Positions 48,301 through 60,370 of a stretch of DNA of 64,000 bases are shown here, one piece after another. Position numbers and translations under genes: made by a program. The notes under the pieces were generated by a model that was not told the origin of the DNA, made no database searches, and was given only the letters and a program-made list of their open reading frames with translations. This DNA is from Chamaelirium japonicum (taxonomy: Eukaryota; Streptophyta; Magnoliopsida; Liliales; Melanthiaceae). The stretch lies in the NCBI GenBank assembly GCA_947650365.1, contig CANTAL010000147.1:62001-126000 (forward strand), written 5' to 3'. Position 1 is the first letter of the stretch, and each line of letters opens with the position of its first letter.

Positions 48301-49662
48301 AATTCCTTCGTACGATCGATTCTAATTCATTCGTACGATCCATTCTAATTCATTCGTACGATCCATTCTAATTCCTTCGTACGATCCATTCTAATTCATT
48401 CGTACGATCCATTCTAATTCATTCGCGCAATCTATTCTAATTCATTCGTACGATCCATTCTAATTCATTCGTACGATCCATTCTAATTCATTCATACAAT
48501 CCATTCTAATTTATTCGCATGAATGTATCCATTCTAATTTATTCGTACGATCCATTCTAATTCATTAATATGATCCATTCTAATTCATTCGTACGATCCA
48601 TTCTAATTCATTCGTACAATCTATTCTATTTCATTCGTACGATCCATTTTTATTCATTCGTACGATCCATTCTAATTCATTCGTATGATCCATTCTAATT
48701 CATTCGTACGATCCATTCTAATTCATTCATATTCGTGCAAATGAATTAGAATGGATCGTATGAATGAATTAGAATGGATCGTATGAGTGAATTAGAACGG
48801 ATAGTACGAATGAAGTAGAATGGATCGTATGAATGAATTAGAATGGATACATTCGTGCGAATGAATTAGAATGGATCGTACGAAGGAATTAGAATGGATC
48901 GTACGAATGAATTAGAATGGATCTTACGAATGAATTAGAATGGATCATACGAATGAATTAGAATGGATCGTGCGAATGAATTCGAATGGATCGTACGAAT
49001 TCATTCTAATTCATTCATACAATCCATTCTAATTCTTTCACACGATCTATTCTACTTCATTCGTAGGATCCATTCTAATTCATTCATACAATCCATTCTA
49101 TTTCATTTGTATGATCCATTCTTACTCATTCGTATGATCCATTCTAATTCATTCATACGATCCATTCTAATTCATTTGTACGATCCATTCTAATTTATTC
49201 GCACGAATGTATCCATTCTAATTCATTCGTACGATCCATTCTAATTCATTCGCACAATCTATTCTAATTCATTCATACGATCCATTCTAATTCATTCGCA
49301 CGAATGTATCCATTCTAATTCATTCATACGATCCATTTTACTTCATTCGTACTATCCGTTCTAATTCACTCATACGATCCATTCTAATTCATTCATAAGA
49401 TCCATTCTAATTCATTCTAATTCATTCGTACAATCTATTCTATTTCATTCGTACGATCCATTCTTACTCATTCGTATGATCCATTTTAATTCATTCGGAC
49501 GAATGTATCCATTCTAATTTATTCGTACGATCCATTCTAATTCATTCGTACGATCCATTCTTACTCATTCGTATGATCCATTCTAATTCCTTCGTACGAT
49601 CCATTCTAATTCATTCGCACGATCCATTCTAATTCTTTCATACAATCCATTCTAATTCTTTC
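45376..49662. repeat. Satellite block, mostly minus
   Basis: Minus to about 48,728, interrupted by one plus unit at about 48,173-48,197; plus to 48,998; minus to 49,662. The flip at 48,990 repeats the EcoRI-type junction of 1,001, 6,594, 11,862 and 20,160. Confidence 0.8.
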
Positions 49663-52600
49663 GCGCGAATGAATTAGAATGGATACCTTTGTGCATATGA
49701 ATTAGAATGGATCGTACGAATGAATTAGAATGGATCATATTAATGAATTAGAATAGATCGTACGAATGAATTAGAATGGATACATTCGTGCGAATGAATT
49801 AGAATGGATCGTGCGAATCAATTAGACTGGATCGTGCAAATGAATAAGAATAGATCATACGAATGAATTAGAATGGATCGTACGAATTAATTAAAATGGA
49901 TACATTCGTGCGAATGAATTAGAATGGATTGTATGAATGAATTAGAATGGATCGTACGAATGAATTAGAATGGATCATACGAATTAATTAGAATGGATCG
50001 TACGAATGAATTAGAATGGATCGTACGAATGAATTAGAATGGATCGTACGAATGAATTAGAATGGATCGTGCGAATGAATTAGAATGGATCGTACGAATG
50101 AATTAGAATGGATACATTTGTGCGAATGAATTAGAATGGATCGTACGAATGAATTAGAATGGATCGTATGAATGAATTAGAATGGATCGTACGAATTAAT
50201 TAGAATGGATCATGCGAATGAATTAGAATGGATCGTACGAATGAATTAGAATGGATCGTGTGAAAGAATTAGAATGGATCGTACGAATGAATTAGAATGG
50301 ATCGTGTGAATGAATTAGAATGGATCGTATGAATGAATTAGAATAGATTTTGTGAATGAATTAGAACTGATCGTACGAATGAATTAGAATGGATCGTACG
50401 AATGAATTAGAATGGATACATTTGTGCGAATGAATTAGAATGGATCGTACGAATAAATTAGAATGGATCGTATGAATGAATTAGAATGGATCGTGCGAAT
50501 CCATTAGACTGGATCGTGCGAATGATAAGAATGGATCATACGAATGAATTAGAATGGATCGTACGAATTAATTAGAATGGATACATTCGTGCGAATGAAT
50601 TAGAATGGATTGTATGAATGAATTAGAATGGATCGTACGAATGAATTAGAATGGATCATACGAATTAATTAGAATGGATCATACGAATGAATTAGAATGG
50701 ATCGTACGAATGAATTAGAATGGATCGTACGAATGAACTAGAATGGATCGTACGAATGAAATAGAATAGATTATACGAATGAATTAGAATGGATTCGTAC
50801 GAATGAATTAGAATGGGTACATTCGTGCGAATGAATTAGAATGGATACATTTGTGCGAAAGAATTAGAATAGATCGTATGAATGAATTAGAATGGATCCT
50901 ATGAATGAATTAGAATGGATCGTGCGAATGAATTAGAATGGATCGTACGAATGAATTAGAAAGGATCGTGCTAATGAATTAGAATTGATCGAACGAATGA
51001 ATTAGAATGCATCGTACGAAAGAATTAGAATAGATATATTCGTGCGAATGAATTAGAATGGATCGTATGAATGAATTAGAATGGATCGTCTGAATGAATT
51101 AGAATGGATCATACGAATGCATTCTAATTCCTTCGTATGATCCATTCTATTTCATTCATACGATCCATTCTATTTCATTCGTATGATCCATTCTAATTCC
51201 TTCGTACGATCCATTCTAATTCCTTAGTATCCAATCTAATTCACTCATACGATCCATTCTAATCCATTCGTACGATCCATTCTAATTCATTCGCATGAAT
51301 GTAACCATTCTAATTCATTCATTTGATCTATTCTAATTCATTCGTACGATCCATTCTAATTCATTCGTACAATCCATTGTAATTCATTTATATAATCCAT
51401 TCTAATTCATTCGTACGATCCATTCTAATTCATTCGTACGATAGATTCTAATTCATTCGCACTATCCATTCTAATTCATTCGTACAATCCATTCTAATTC
51501 ATTCGTATGATCCATTCATTCATACGATTCATTCTAATTCATTCGTACGATCCATTCTAATTCATTCATACAATCCATTCTAATTCATTCGTACGATCCA
51601 TTCTAATTCAATCATACGATCTATTCTAATACACTCATACGATCCATTCTAATTCATTTGCACGAATATATCCATTCTAATTCATTCGTACGATCCATTC
51701 TAATTCATTCATACAATCCATTCTAATTCTTTCACACGATCCATTCTAATTCATTCGTAGGATCCATTCTAATTCATTCGTACAATCTATTCTATTTCAT
51801 TCGTACGATCCATTCTTACTCATTCGTATGATCCATTCTAATTCATTCGGACGAATGTATCCATTCTAATTTATTCGTACGATCCATTCTAATTCATTCG
51901 TACGATCCATTCTTACTCATTCGTATGATCCATTCTAATTCGTTCGTACGATCCATTCTAATTCATTCGTATGATCGATTCTAATTCATTCGCACTATCC
52001 ATTCTAATTCATTCGTACGATCCATTCTAATTCATTCGTATGATCCATTCTAATTTATTCGTTCAAATATATCCATTCTAATTCATTCGTACGATCCATT
52101 CTAATTCATTCGCACGATCCATTCTAATTCATTCGCACGAATGTATCCATTCTAATTCATTTGCACGATCCATTCTAATTCATTCCTCTGATCTATTCTA
52201 ATTCATTCGTACGATCCATTCTAATTCGTTCTAATTCATTCGTACGATCCATTCTACGATCCATGCTAATTCATTCGTATATTCCATTCTAATTCATTAG
52301 CACGATCCATGCTAATGAATTAGAATGGATCGTACAATCCAATCTAATTCATTCATACGATCCATTCTTACTCATTCGTATGATCCATTCTAATTCAATC
52401 GTACGTTCCATTCTAATTCATTCGTACGATCCATTCTAATTCATTCGGACGATCCATTCTAATTCATTCGTACGATCCATTCTAATTCTTTCGTACGATC
52501 CATTCTAATTCATTCGTACGATCCATTCTAATTCATTCGCGCAATCCATTCTAATTCATTCGCGCAATCTATTCTAATTCATTCGTACGATCCATTCTAA

Positions 52601-54278
52601 ATCATTCATACAATCTATTCTAATTTATTCGCACGAATGTATCCATTCTAATTCATTCGTACGATCCATTCTAATTCATTCGCATAATCTATTCTAATTC
52701 ATTCATACGATCCATTCTAATTCATTCGCACGAATGTATCCATTCTAATCCATTCGTACGATCCATTCTAATCCATTCGTACGATCCATTCTAATTCATT
52801 CGCATGAATGTAACCATTCTAATTCATTCATTTGATCCATTCTAATTCATTCGTACGATCCATTCTAATTCATTCGTACGATCTATTCTAATTCATTCGC
52901 ACAATCCATTCTAATTCATTCGTACAATCCATTCTAATTCATTCGTATGATCCATTCTAACTCATTCGGTGGATCCATTCTAATTCATTCGTACGATCCA
53001 TTCTAATTCATTCCCACGATCCATTCTAATTTATTCGTACGATCCATTCTAATTCATTCGTAAGATCACGAATGTATCCATTCTAATTCATTCGTACGAT
53101 CCATTCTAATTCATTCGTACGATCCATTCTAATTCATTCGTAAGATCCATTCTAATTCATTCGTACGATCTATTCTAATTCATTCGTACGATCCATTCTA
53201 ATTCATTCGCACGAATGTATCCATTCTAGTTCATTCGTACGATACATTCTAATTCATTCGTACGATCCATTCTAATTCATTCGTAAGATCCATTCTAATT
53301 CATTCGTACGATCCATTCTAATTCATTCGTACGATCCATTCTAATTCATTCGTACGAATGTATCCATTCTAATTCATTCGTACGATCCATTCTAATTCAT
53401 TCGTACGATCCATTCTAATTCATTCGTACGATCCATTCTAATTCATTCATACGATCTATTCTAATTCATTCATTCAATCCATTCTAATTCTTTCACATGA
53501 TCCATTCTAATTCATTCGTACGATCCATTCTAATTCATTCGCACAATCCATTCTATTTCAATCGTACCATCCATTCTTACTCATTGGTATGATCCATTCT
53601 AATTCATTCGCACGAATGTATCCATTCTAATTCATTCGTACGAATCCATTCTAATTCATTCGTACAATCCATTCTATTTCATTCGTACGATCCATTCTTA
53701 CTCATTCGTATGATCCATTCTAATTCATTCGCACGAATGTATGCATTCAAAATCATTCGTACGATCCATTCTAATTCATTCGTACGATCCATTCTAAATC
53801 ATTCGTACAATCCATTCTATTTCATTCGTACGATCAATTCTAATTCATTAGCACGATCCATTCTAATTCATTTGTACGATCCATTCAAATTCATTCGCAC
53901 GATCTATTCTAATTCATTCGTACAATCCATTCTATTTCATTCGTACGATCCATTCTAATTCATTCGTACGATCCATTCTAATTCATTCGTACGATCCATT
54001 GTAATTCATTCATACAATCCATTCTAATTCATTCGCACGATCCATTCTAATTCATTCGTACGATCCATTCTAATTCATTCGCACGAATGTATCCATTCTA
54101 ATTCATTCGTACAATCCATTCTATTTCATTCGTACAATCCATTCTTACTCATTCGTACGATCCATTCTAGTTCATTCGTACGATCCATTCTAATTCATTC
54201 GTACGATCCATTCTAATTCATATGCACAAAGGTATCCATTCTAATTCATTCGTACGATCCATTCTAATTCAGGATCTC
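49663..54278. repeat. Satellite block, plus then long minus
   Basis: Plus to about 51,118, then minus to about 54,275 with one plus unit at about 52,310-52,334. The beginning (49,680 onward) matches 39,290 onward, with the same CCTTTGTGCATATG variant, TATTAATG form and CGAATCAATTAGACTGG form. Confidence 0.8.
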
Positions 54279-57200
54279 AGGATCGTACGAATGAATTAGA
54301 ATGGATCGTATGAGTGAATTAGAACGGATAGTACGAATGAAGTAGAATGGATCGTGCGAATGAATTAGAATGGATCATACGAATGAGTAAGAATGGATCG
54401 TACGAATGAAATAGAATGGATTGTACGAATGAATTAGAATGGATCGTACAAATGAATTAGAATGGATCGTACGAATGAATTAGAATGGATCATTCGAATG
54501 AGTAAGAATGGATCGTACAAATGAAATAGAGTGGATCGTACGAATGAATTAGAATGGATCGTACGAATGAATTAGAATGGATCGTGTGAAAGAATTAGAA
54601 TGGATACATTCGTGCGAATGAATTAGAATGGATCGTACGAATGAATTAGAATGGATCGTACGAATGAATTAGAATGGATCTTACGAATGAATTAGAATGG
54701 ATCGTATGAATGAATTAGAATGGATCGTACGAATGAATTAGAATGGATACATTCGTGCGAATGAATTAGAATGGATCGGACGAATGAATTAGAATGGATC
54801 GTACGAATGAATTAGAATGGATCGTACGAATAAATTAGAATGGATACATTCGTCCGAATGAATTAGAATGGATCATACGAATGAGTAAGAATGGATCGTA
54901 CGAATGAAATAGAATAGATCGTACGAATGAATTAGAATGGATTCGTACGAATGAATTAGAATGGATACATTCGTGCGAATGAATTAGAATGGATCGTACC
55001 AATGAGTAAGAATGGATCGTACGAATGAAATAGAATGGATTGGGCGAATGAATTAGAATGGATCGTACGAATAAATTAGAATGGATCGTACGAATGAATT
55101 AGAATGGATCCAATGAATGAATTAGAATGGATCGTGCGAATGAATTAGAATGGATCGTACGAATGAATTAGAATGGATCGTGCTAATGAATTAGAATTGA
55201 TCGAACGAATGAATTAGAATGGATACATTCGTGAGAATGAATTAGAATGGATCGGACGATGAATTAGAATGGATCATATGAATGAGTAAGAATGGATCGT
55301 ACGAATGAATTAGAATGGATCGTACGAATGAATTAGAATGGATCGTACGAATGAATTAGAATGGATCGTGCTAATGAATTAGAATGGAATAGAATAGATT
55401 ATACGAATGAATTAGAATGGATTCGTACGAATGAATTAGAATGGATACATTCGTGCGAATGAATTAGAATGGATCGTACCAATGAGTAAGAATGGATCGT
55501 ACGAATGAAATAGAATGGATTGTGCGAATGAATTAGAATGGATCGTACGAATGAATTAGAATGGATCGTGTGAAAGAATTAGAATGAATTGTATGAATGA
55601 ATTAGAATAGATCGTATGAATGAATTAGAATGGATCGTAAGAGTGAATTAGAATGGATACGAAGGAATTAGAATGGATCGTACGAAGGAATTAGAATGGA
55701 TCATACGAATGAAATAGAATGGATCGTACGAAGGAATTAGAGTGGATCGTACGAAGGAATTAGAATGGATCGTACGAATGAATTAGAATGGATATATTCG
55801 TGCAAATGAATTAGAATGGATCGTATGAATGAATTAGAATGGATCGTATGAGTGAATTAGAACGGATCGTACGAATGAAATAGAATGAATTAGAATGAAT
55901 TAGAATTGATCGTATGAATGAAATAGAATGGATTGTACGAATGATTTAGAATAGATCGTACGAATGAATTAGAATGGATCGTACGAATGATTTAGAATGG
56001 ATACATTCGTGCGAATGAATTAGAACGGATCATACGAATGAGTAAGAATGGATCGTACGAATGAAATAGAATGGATTGTACGAATGAATTAGAATGGATT
56101 CGTACGAATGAATTAGAATGGATACATTCGTGCGAATGAATTAGAATGGATCGTACCAATGAGTAAGAATGGATCGTACGAATGAAATAGAATGGATTGT
56201 GCGAATGAATTAGAATGGATCGTACGAATGAATTAGAATGGATCGTACGAATGAATTAGAATGGATCATACTAATTAATTAGAATGGATCGTACGAATGA
56301 ATTAGAATGGATCGTACGAATGAATTAGAACAGATCGTACGAATGAATTAGAACGGATCATACAAATTAATTAGAATGGATCATACGAATGAATTAGAGT
56401 GGATCGTACGAATGAATTAGAATGGATCGTACGAGTGAATTAGAATGGATCGTACGAATGAATTAGAATGGATACATTTGTGCGAATGAATTAGAATGGA
56501 TCGTACGAATGGATTAGAATATCGTACGAATGGATTAGAATGGATACATTTGTGCGAATGAATTAGAATGGATTGTATGAATGAATTAGAATGGATCGTG
56601 CGATCCATTCGAATTCATTCGCACGATCCATTCTAATTCATTCGTACGATCCATTCTAATTCATTCATATGATCCATTCTAATTCATTCGTACGATCCAT
56701 TCTAATTCATTCGTATATTCCATTCTAATTCATTCGTACGATCTATTCTATTTCATTCGTACGATCCATTCTTACTCATTCGTATGATCCATTCTAATTC
56801 ATTCGGACGAATGTATCCATTCTAATTTATTCGTACGATCCATTCTAATTCATTCGTACGATCCATTCTTACTCATTCGTATGATCCATTCTAATTCATT
56901 CGTACGATCCATTCTAATTCATTCGCTCGAATGTATCCATTCTAATCCATTCGTACGATCCATTCTAATTCATTAGCATGATCCATTCTAATTCTTTCAC
57001 ACGATCTATTCTAATTCATTCGTACGATCCATTCTAATTCATTCGCACAATCCATTCTATTTCATTCGTACGATCCATTCTTAGTCATTCGTTTGATCCA
57101 TTCTAATTCATTCGCACGAATGTATCCATAATGGATCATACGAATGAGTAAGAATGGATCGTACGAATGAAATAGAATGGATTGTGCGAATGAATTAGAA

Positions 57201-59426
57201 TGGACCGTACGAATGAATTAGAATGGATCGTACGAATGAATTAGAATGGATATATTTGAACGAATAAATTAGAATGGATCATACGAATGAATTAGAATGG
57301 ATCGTACGAATGAATTAGAATGGATAGTGCGAATGAATTAGAATCGATCGTACGAATGAATTAGAATGGATCGTACGAATGAATTAGAATGGATCATACG
57401 AATGAGTAAGAATGGATCATACGAATGAGTTAGAATGGATCGTACGAATGAATTAGAATGGATCGTACGAATAAATTATAATGGATATATTCGTCTGAAT
57501 GAATTAGAATGGATCATACGAATGAGTAAGAATGGATCGTACGTATGAAATAGAATAGATTGTACGAATGAATTAGAATGGATCCTACGAATGAATTAGA
57601 ATGGATCGTACGAATGAATTAGAATTGATCATATTAATGAATTAGAATGGATCGTACGAATGAATTAGAATGGATACATTCGTGCGAATAAAGTAGAATG
57701 GATTGTATGAATGAATTAGAATGGATCGTACGAATGAATTAGAATAGATTCCGCGAACGAATTAGAATGGATCGTACGAATGAATTAGAATGGATCGTAC
57801 GAAGGAATTAGAATGGATCGTACGAATGAATTAGAATGGATCGGATGAATGAATTAGAATGGATCGTACGAAGGAATTAGAATGGATCGTACGAATGAAT
57901 TAGAATGGATCGTACGATTGAATTAGAATGGATCATACGAATGAGTAAGAATGGATCGTATGAATGAATTAGATTGGATCGTACGATCCATTCTAATTCA
58001 TTAGCATGGATCGTGCTAATGAATTAGAATGGAATATACGAATGAATTAGAATGGATCGTAGAATGGATCGTACGAATGAATTAGAATGGATCGTACGAA
58101 TGAATTAGAATTGATCATAGGAATGAATTAGAATGGATCGTGCAAATGAATTAGAATGGATACATTCGTGCGAATAAATTAGAATAGATTGTATGAATGA
58201 ATTAGAATGGATCGTACGAATGAATTAGAATGGATCGTACGAATGAATTAGAATAGATTGCGCGAATGAATTAGAATGGATCGTGCTATTGAAATGGAAT
58301 GGATACAAATGAATTAGAATGGATCATACGAATGAATTAGAATGACGATCCATTCTTACTCATTCGTATGATCCATTCTATTTCATTCGCACGAATGTAT
58401 CCATTCTAACTCATTCGTACGATCCATTCTAATTCATTCATAGGATCCATTCTAATTCATTCATACAATCCATTCTAATTCATTCGCACGAATGTATCCA
58501 TTCTTATTCATTCGTACGATCAGTTCTAATTCATTCACAAAATCTATTCTAATTCATTCATACGATCCATTCTAATTCATTCACACGAATGTATCCATTC
58601 TAATTCATTCATACGATCCATTCTAATTCATTCGTACGATCCATTCTAATTCACTCATACGATCCATTCTAATACATTCATACGATCCATTCTAATTCAT
58701 TTGCACGAATATATCCATTCTAATTCATTCGTACGATCCATTCTAATTCCTTCGTACGATCCATTCTAATTCATTCGTACGATCTATTCTAATTCATTCG
58801 TACGATCCATTCTAATTCCTTCGTACGATCCATTCTAATTCCTTCGTACGATCCATTCTAATTCATTCGTACGATCCATTCTAATTCATTCGTACAATCT
58901 ATTCTAATTCATTCGTACGAATGGATACATTCGTGTAAATGAATTAGAATGGATCGTACGAATGAGTAAGAATGGATCGTACGAATGAAATAGAATGGAT
59001 TGCATGAATGAATTAGAATGGATCGTACGAATGAATTAGAATGGATCGTGTGAAAGAATTAGATTGGATTGTATGAATGAATTAGAATGGATCGTACGAA
59101 TGAATTAGAATGGATCGTACGAAGGAATTAGAATGGATCGTACGAATGAATTAGAATGGATCGTACGAATGAATTAGAATAGATCGTACGAATGAATTAG
59201 AATGGATCGTACGAAGGAATTAGAATGGATCGTACGAATGAATTAGAATGGATCGTATGAATGAATTAGAATGGATACATTTGTGTGAATGAATTAGAAT
59301 GGATCGTATGAATGAATTAGAATAGATTTTGTGAATGAATTAGAACTGATCGTACGAATGAATTAGAATGGATACATTCGTGCGAATGAATTAGAATGGA
59401 TTGTATGATTGAATTAGAATGGATCC
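54279..59426. repeat. Terminal satellite block next to the retroelement
   Basis: Plus to about 56,602, minus to 57,129, plus to 58,343 (with a short minus patch near 57,985), minus to about 58,917, plus to the end. The last complete unit still has the standard GAATTAGAATGGATCC form, so the array does not fade out; it stops sharply. About 58,640-59,080 resembles 4,900-5,340, including the CGTACGAATGGATACATTCG flip. Confidence 0.85.
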
Positions 59427-59437
59427 TTTTCGGGGGA
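59427..59437. other. Eleven bases between satellite and LTR
   Basis: These bases (TTTTCGGGGGA) fit neither the satellite unit nor the LTR as bounded by TG and CA. The five next to the LTR (59,433-59,437) would be one arm of a target-site duplication. That cannot be tested because the 5' LTR lies outside the window. Confidence 0.5.
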
Positions 59438-59620
59438 TGTTTTGCTGGTCCGTGCGGGCTGCCTGCAAGACAAAGAAAAAGCGTTAGAACGGCTGGCTCC
59501 CGTAGGAGCGCAGACCCTTCGACGCTCAAGTCAGTCTCAGGTGCACAACAGCGAGCTGGGGTAGACGAAAGGGGAAGGGAATAGGGTTTCGAACCTCTAC
59601 TATGGAGCCTGGGGGTAAGC

Positions 59621-59627
59621 ATTTATA
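59621..59627 (-). promoter_or_regulatory. LTR TATA box
   Basis: The minus strand reads GCTATAAATGC. It lies 27 bp downstream (minus sense) of a CACGTG G-box at 59,654-59,659. Transcription of the element would start about 30 bp further, near 59,590. The spacing fits a plant pol II promoter in U3. No expression evidence can be read from sequence. Confidence 0.7.
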
Positions 59628-59653
59628 GCAATCGGTGGCCTACCTTGGTCCGA

Positions 59654-59659
59654 CACGTG
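59654..59659. promoter_or_regulatory. G-box CACGTG in U3
   Basis: A palindromic bZIP/bHLH core site directly upstream of the LTR TATA box. A single hexamer can occur by chance; its position is what makes it plausible. Confidence 0.45.
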
Positions 59660-59964
59660 GAGATTCTTCCAGAGCCTTCTAGACCCCCACGATCCGGCTC
59701 GTGTGGGTCTCTGACAGTCCTTGGTACTCACGCCCTGACATTCTTTGTCATCGAGCCTGCCAGGCGGTTTGAGTGGGGGAGAGCATCTTTCTTATTGCTG
59801 CCAGCTGGCTATTCTGGAATATTCAAGTCTGGGAGGTCTTCGGGCACTGTGGGCGACCTCCGGTGGGAAGCCAGGGCGAGCTTGCCCTCCATTGCTCCAC
59901 CTTCTCTTCCATATCTACCAAGAGTCGGACCCCGCGGGAGCGACCTCTTCGATAAACTGGGGAG

Positions 59965-60161
59965 TTCTGGCGAGCTTGGGCGAGCTCCTGAGCGAGCTCC
60001 TGAGCGAGCTTGGGCAAGCTCCTGAGCAAGCTTGGGCGAGCTCCTGCATGAGCTAGGGGCGTTTGTGGTGCCGGTATCCTTATATGCATGATGGTCTAAC
60101 TCCCGCTGCCATTTCCAGCGAACTCCTGCGCGAGCTTGGGCGAGCTCCTGAGTGAGCTTTT
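59965..60161. repeat. U3 short subrepeats, GCGAGCTTGG / GCGAGCTCCTGA
   Basis: Alternating 10- and 12-bp motifs fill about 59,968-60,055 and reappear at 60,121-60,160. They lie roughly 350-540 bp upstream of the TATA on the minus strand, where LTR enhancer repeats are often found. The function is inference. Confidence 0.7.
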
Positions 60162-60269
60162 AGCCTAAGGCCCCTTCAGCCCAATATGGATCTCGCTCCC
60201 TGTCAAGGTGATTTGGTGAGTGCTGAGAGGGGGGGCGAACTCTAAAGCAGATTTCAGCTACCCCCAACA

Positions 60270-60283
60270 TTACCCCCTCCTAA
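60270..60283 (-). other. Polypurine tract (plus-strand primer site)
   Basis: The minus strand reads TTAGGAGGGGGTAA and then TGTTGGGGG. A purine run directly before the LTR start is the normal primer for second-strand DNA synthesis in LTR retrotransposons. It fixes the element's orientation and the right LTR border. Confidence 0.8.
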
Positions 60284-60370
60284 GGGAGCGACCAAGGAGA
60301 CTTTGGCGCTTGCTCAGGAGTTATTGCACACGACGGTCAAATTGGGAGTTCTAGTCATTTGCGACCTCCA
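60284..60370. other. Spacer between polypurine tract and 146-bp repeats
   Basis: Short non-coding stretch of the element's 3' region. No motif or reading frame was recognised. Confidence 0.5.

Larger units (their letters stand above)
1..59426. repeat. Satellite array, 23-bp unit with 28-bp variant, mixed orientation
   Basis: The whole stretch is built from a 23-bp unit made of the blocks GAATG, AATTA, GAATG, GATCG and TAC. For example, TAGAATGG recurs at 71 and 94. A 28-bp variant reads GGATACATTCGTGCG where the 23-bp unit reads GGATCGTACG. At about 24 bp per unit, this is roughly 2,450 units. The unit contains the palindrome CGTACG, extended to GATCGTACGATC where two orientations meet. Units read GAATTAGAATGG in plus blocks and CCATTCTAATTC in minus blocks. 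No gene or other interspersed element was seen inside. I do not recognise the family from memory. High confidence that it is satellite DNA; its chromosomal position (centromeric, pericentromeric, subtelomeric or B chromosome) cannot be told from sequence. Confidence 0.97.
59438..60269 (-). mobile_element. 3' LTR, 832 bp, TG...CA ends
   Basis: On the minus strand the LTR starts TGTTGGGGGTAGC just after a polypurine tract and ends AGCAAAACA, giving TGTT/AACA inverted ends. U3 holds short GC-rich subrepeats, a G-box and a TATA box. Downstream of TATA lies a stretch with GACTTGAGCGTCGAAGGGT, very like the R/U5 region of many plant gypsy LTRs. The boundaries were chosen from the end dinucleotides and the tract and need the 5' LTR for proof. 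The left end could be a few bases off. Confidence 0.82.

Noticed and set aside
13905..56608. Open frames of 61-90 residues inside the array, with IHSNSF and SYDPF motifs
   Set aside because: They are read-outs of the 23-bp unit. Because 23 is not a multiple of three, a frame cycles every 69 bp and normally stops at TAA in TTCTAA. Longer frames appear only where that TAA is mutated, and they end in DPF each time.
1..59426. Resemblance to human satellite II/III (CATTC-rich pentamers)
   Set aside because: The unit, its CGTACG core and the adjacent plant-type retroelement all differ from human satellites. The likeness is limited to CATTC/GAATG pentamers.
1..59426. CRISPR-like array
   Set aside because: There are no unique spacers; repeat units abut each other and vary by point changes.
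1..59426. Telomere or rDNA spacer identity
   Set aside because: No TTTAGGG-type repeats and no rRNA sequence were seen.
59317..59622. 101-residue minus-strand frame and overlapping plus-strand frames across the satellite edge
   Set aside because: They join LTR R/U5 sequence to satellite and have no family features. The LTR interpretation explains the region.
59645..60089. Several overlapping frames of 60-126 residues in the LTR
   Set aside because: They lie in U3, overlap on both strands, and consist partly of short GAGCT repeats.
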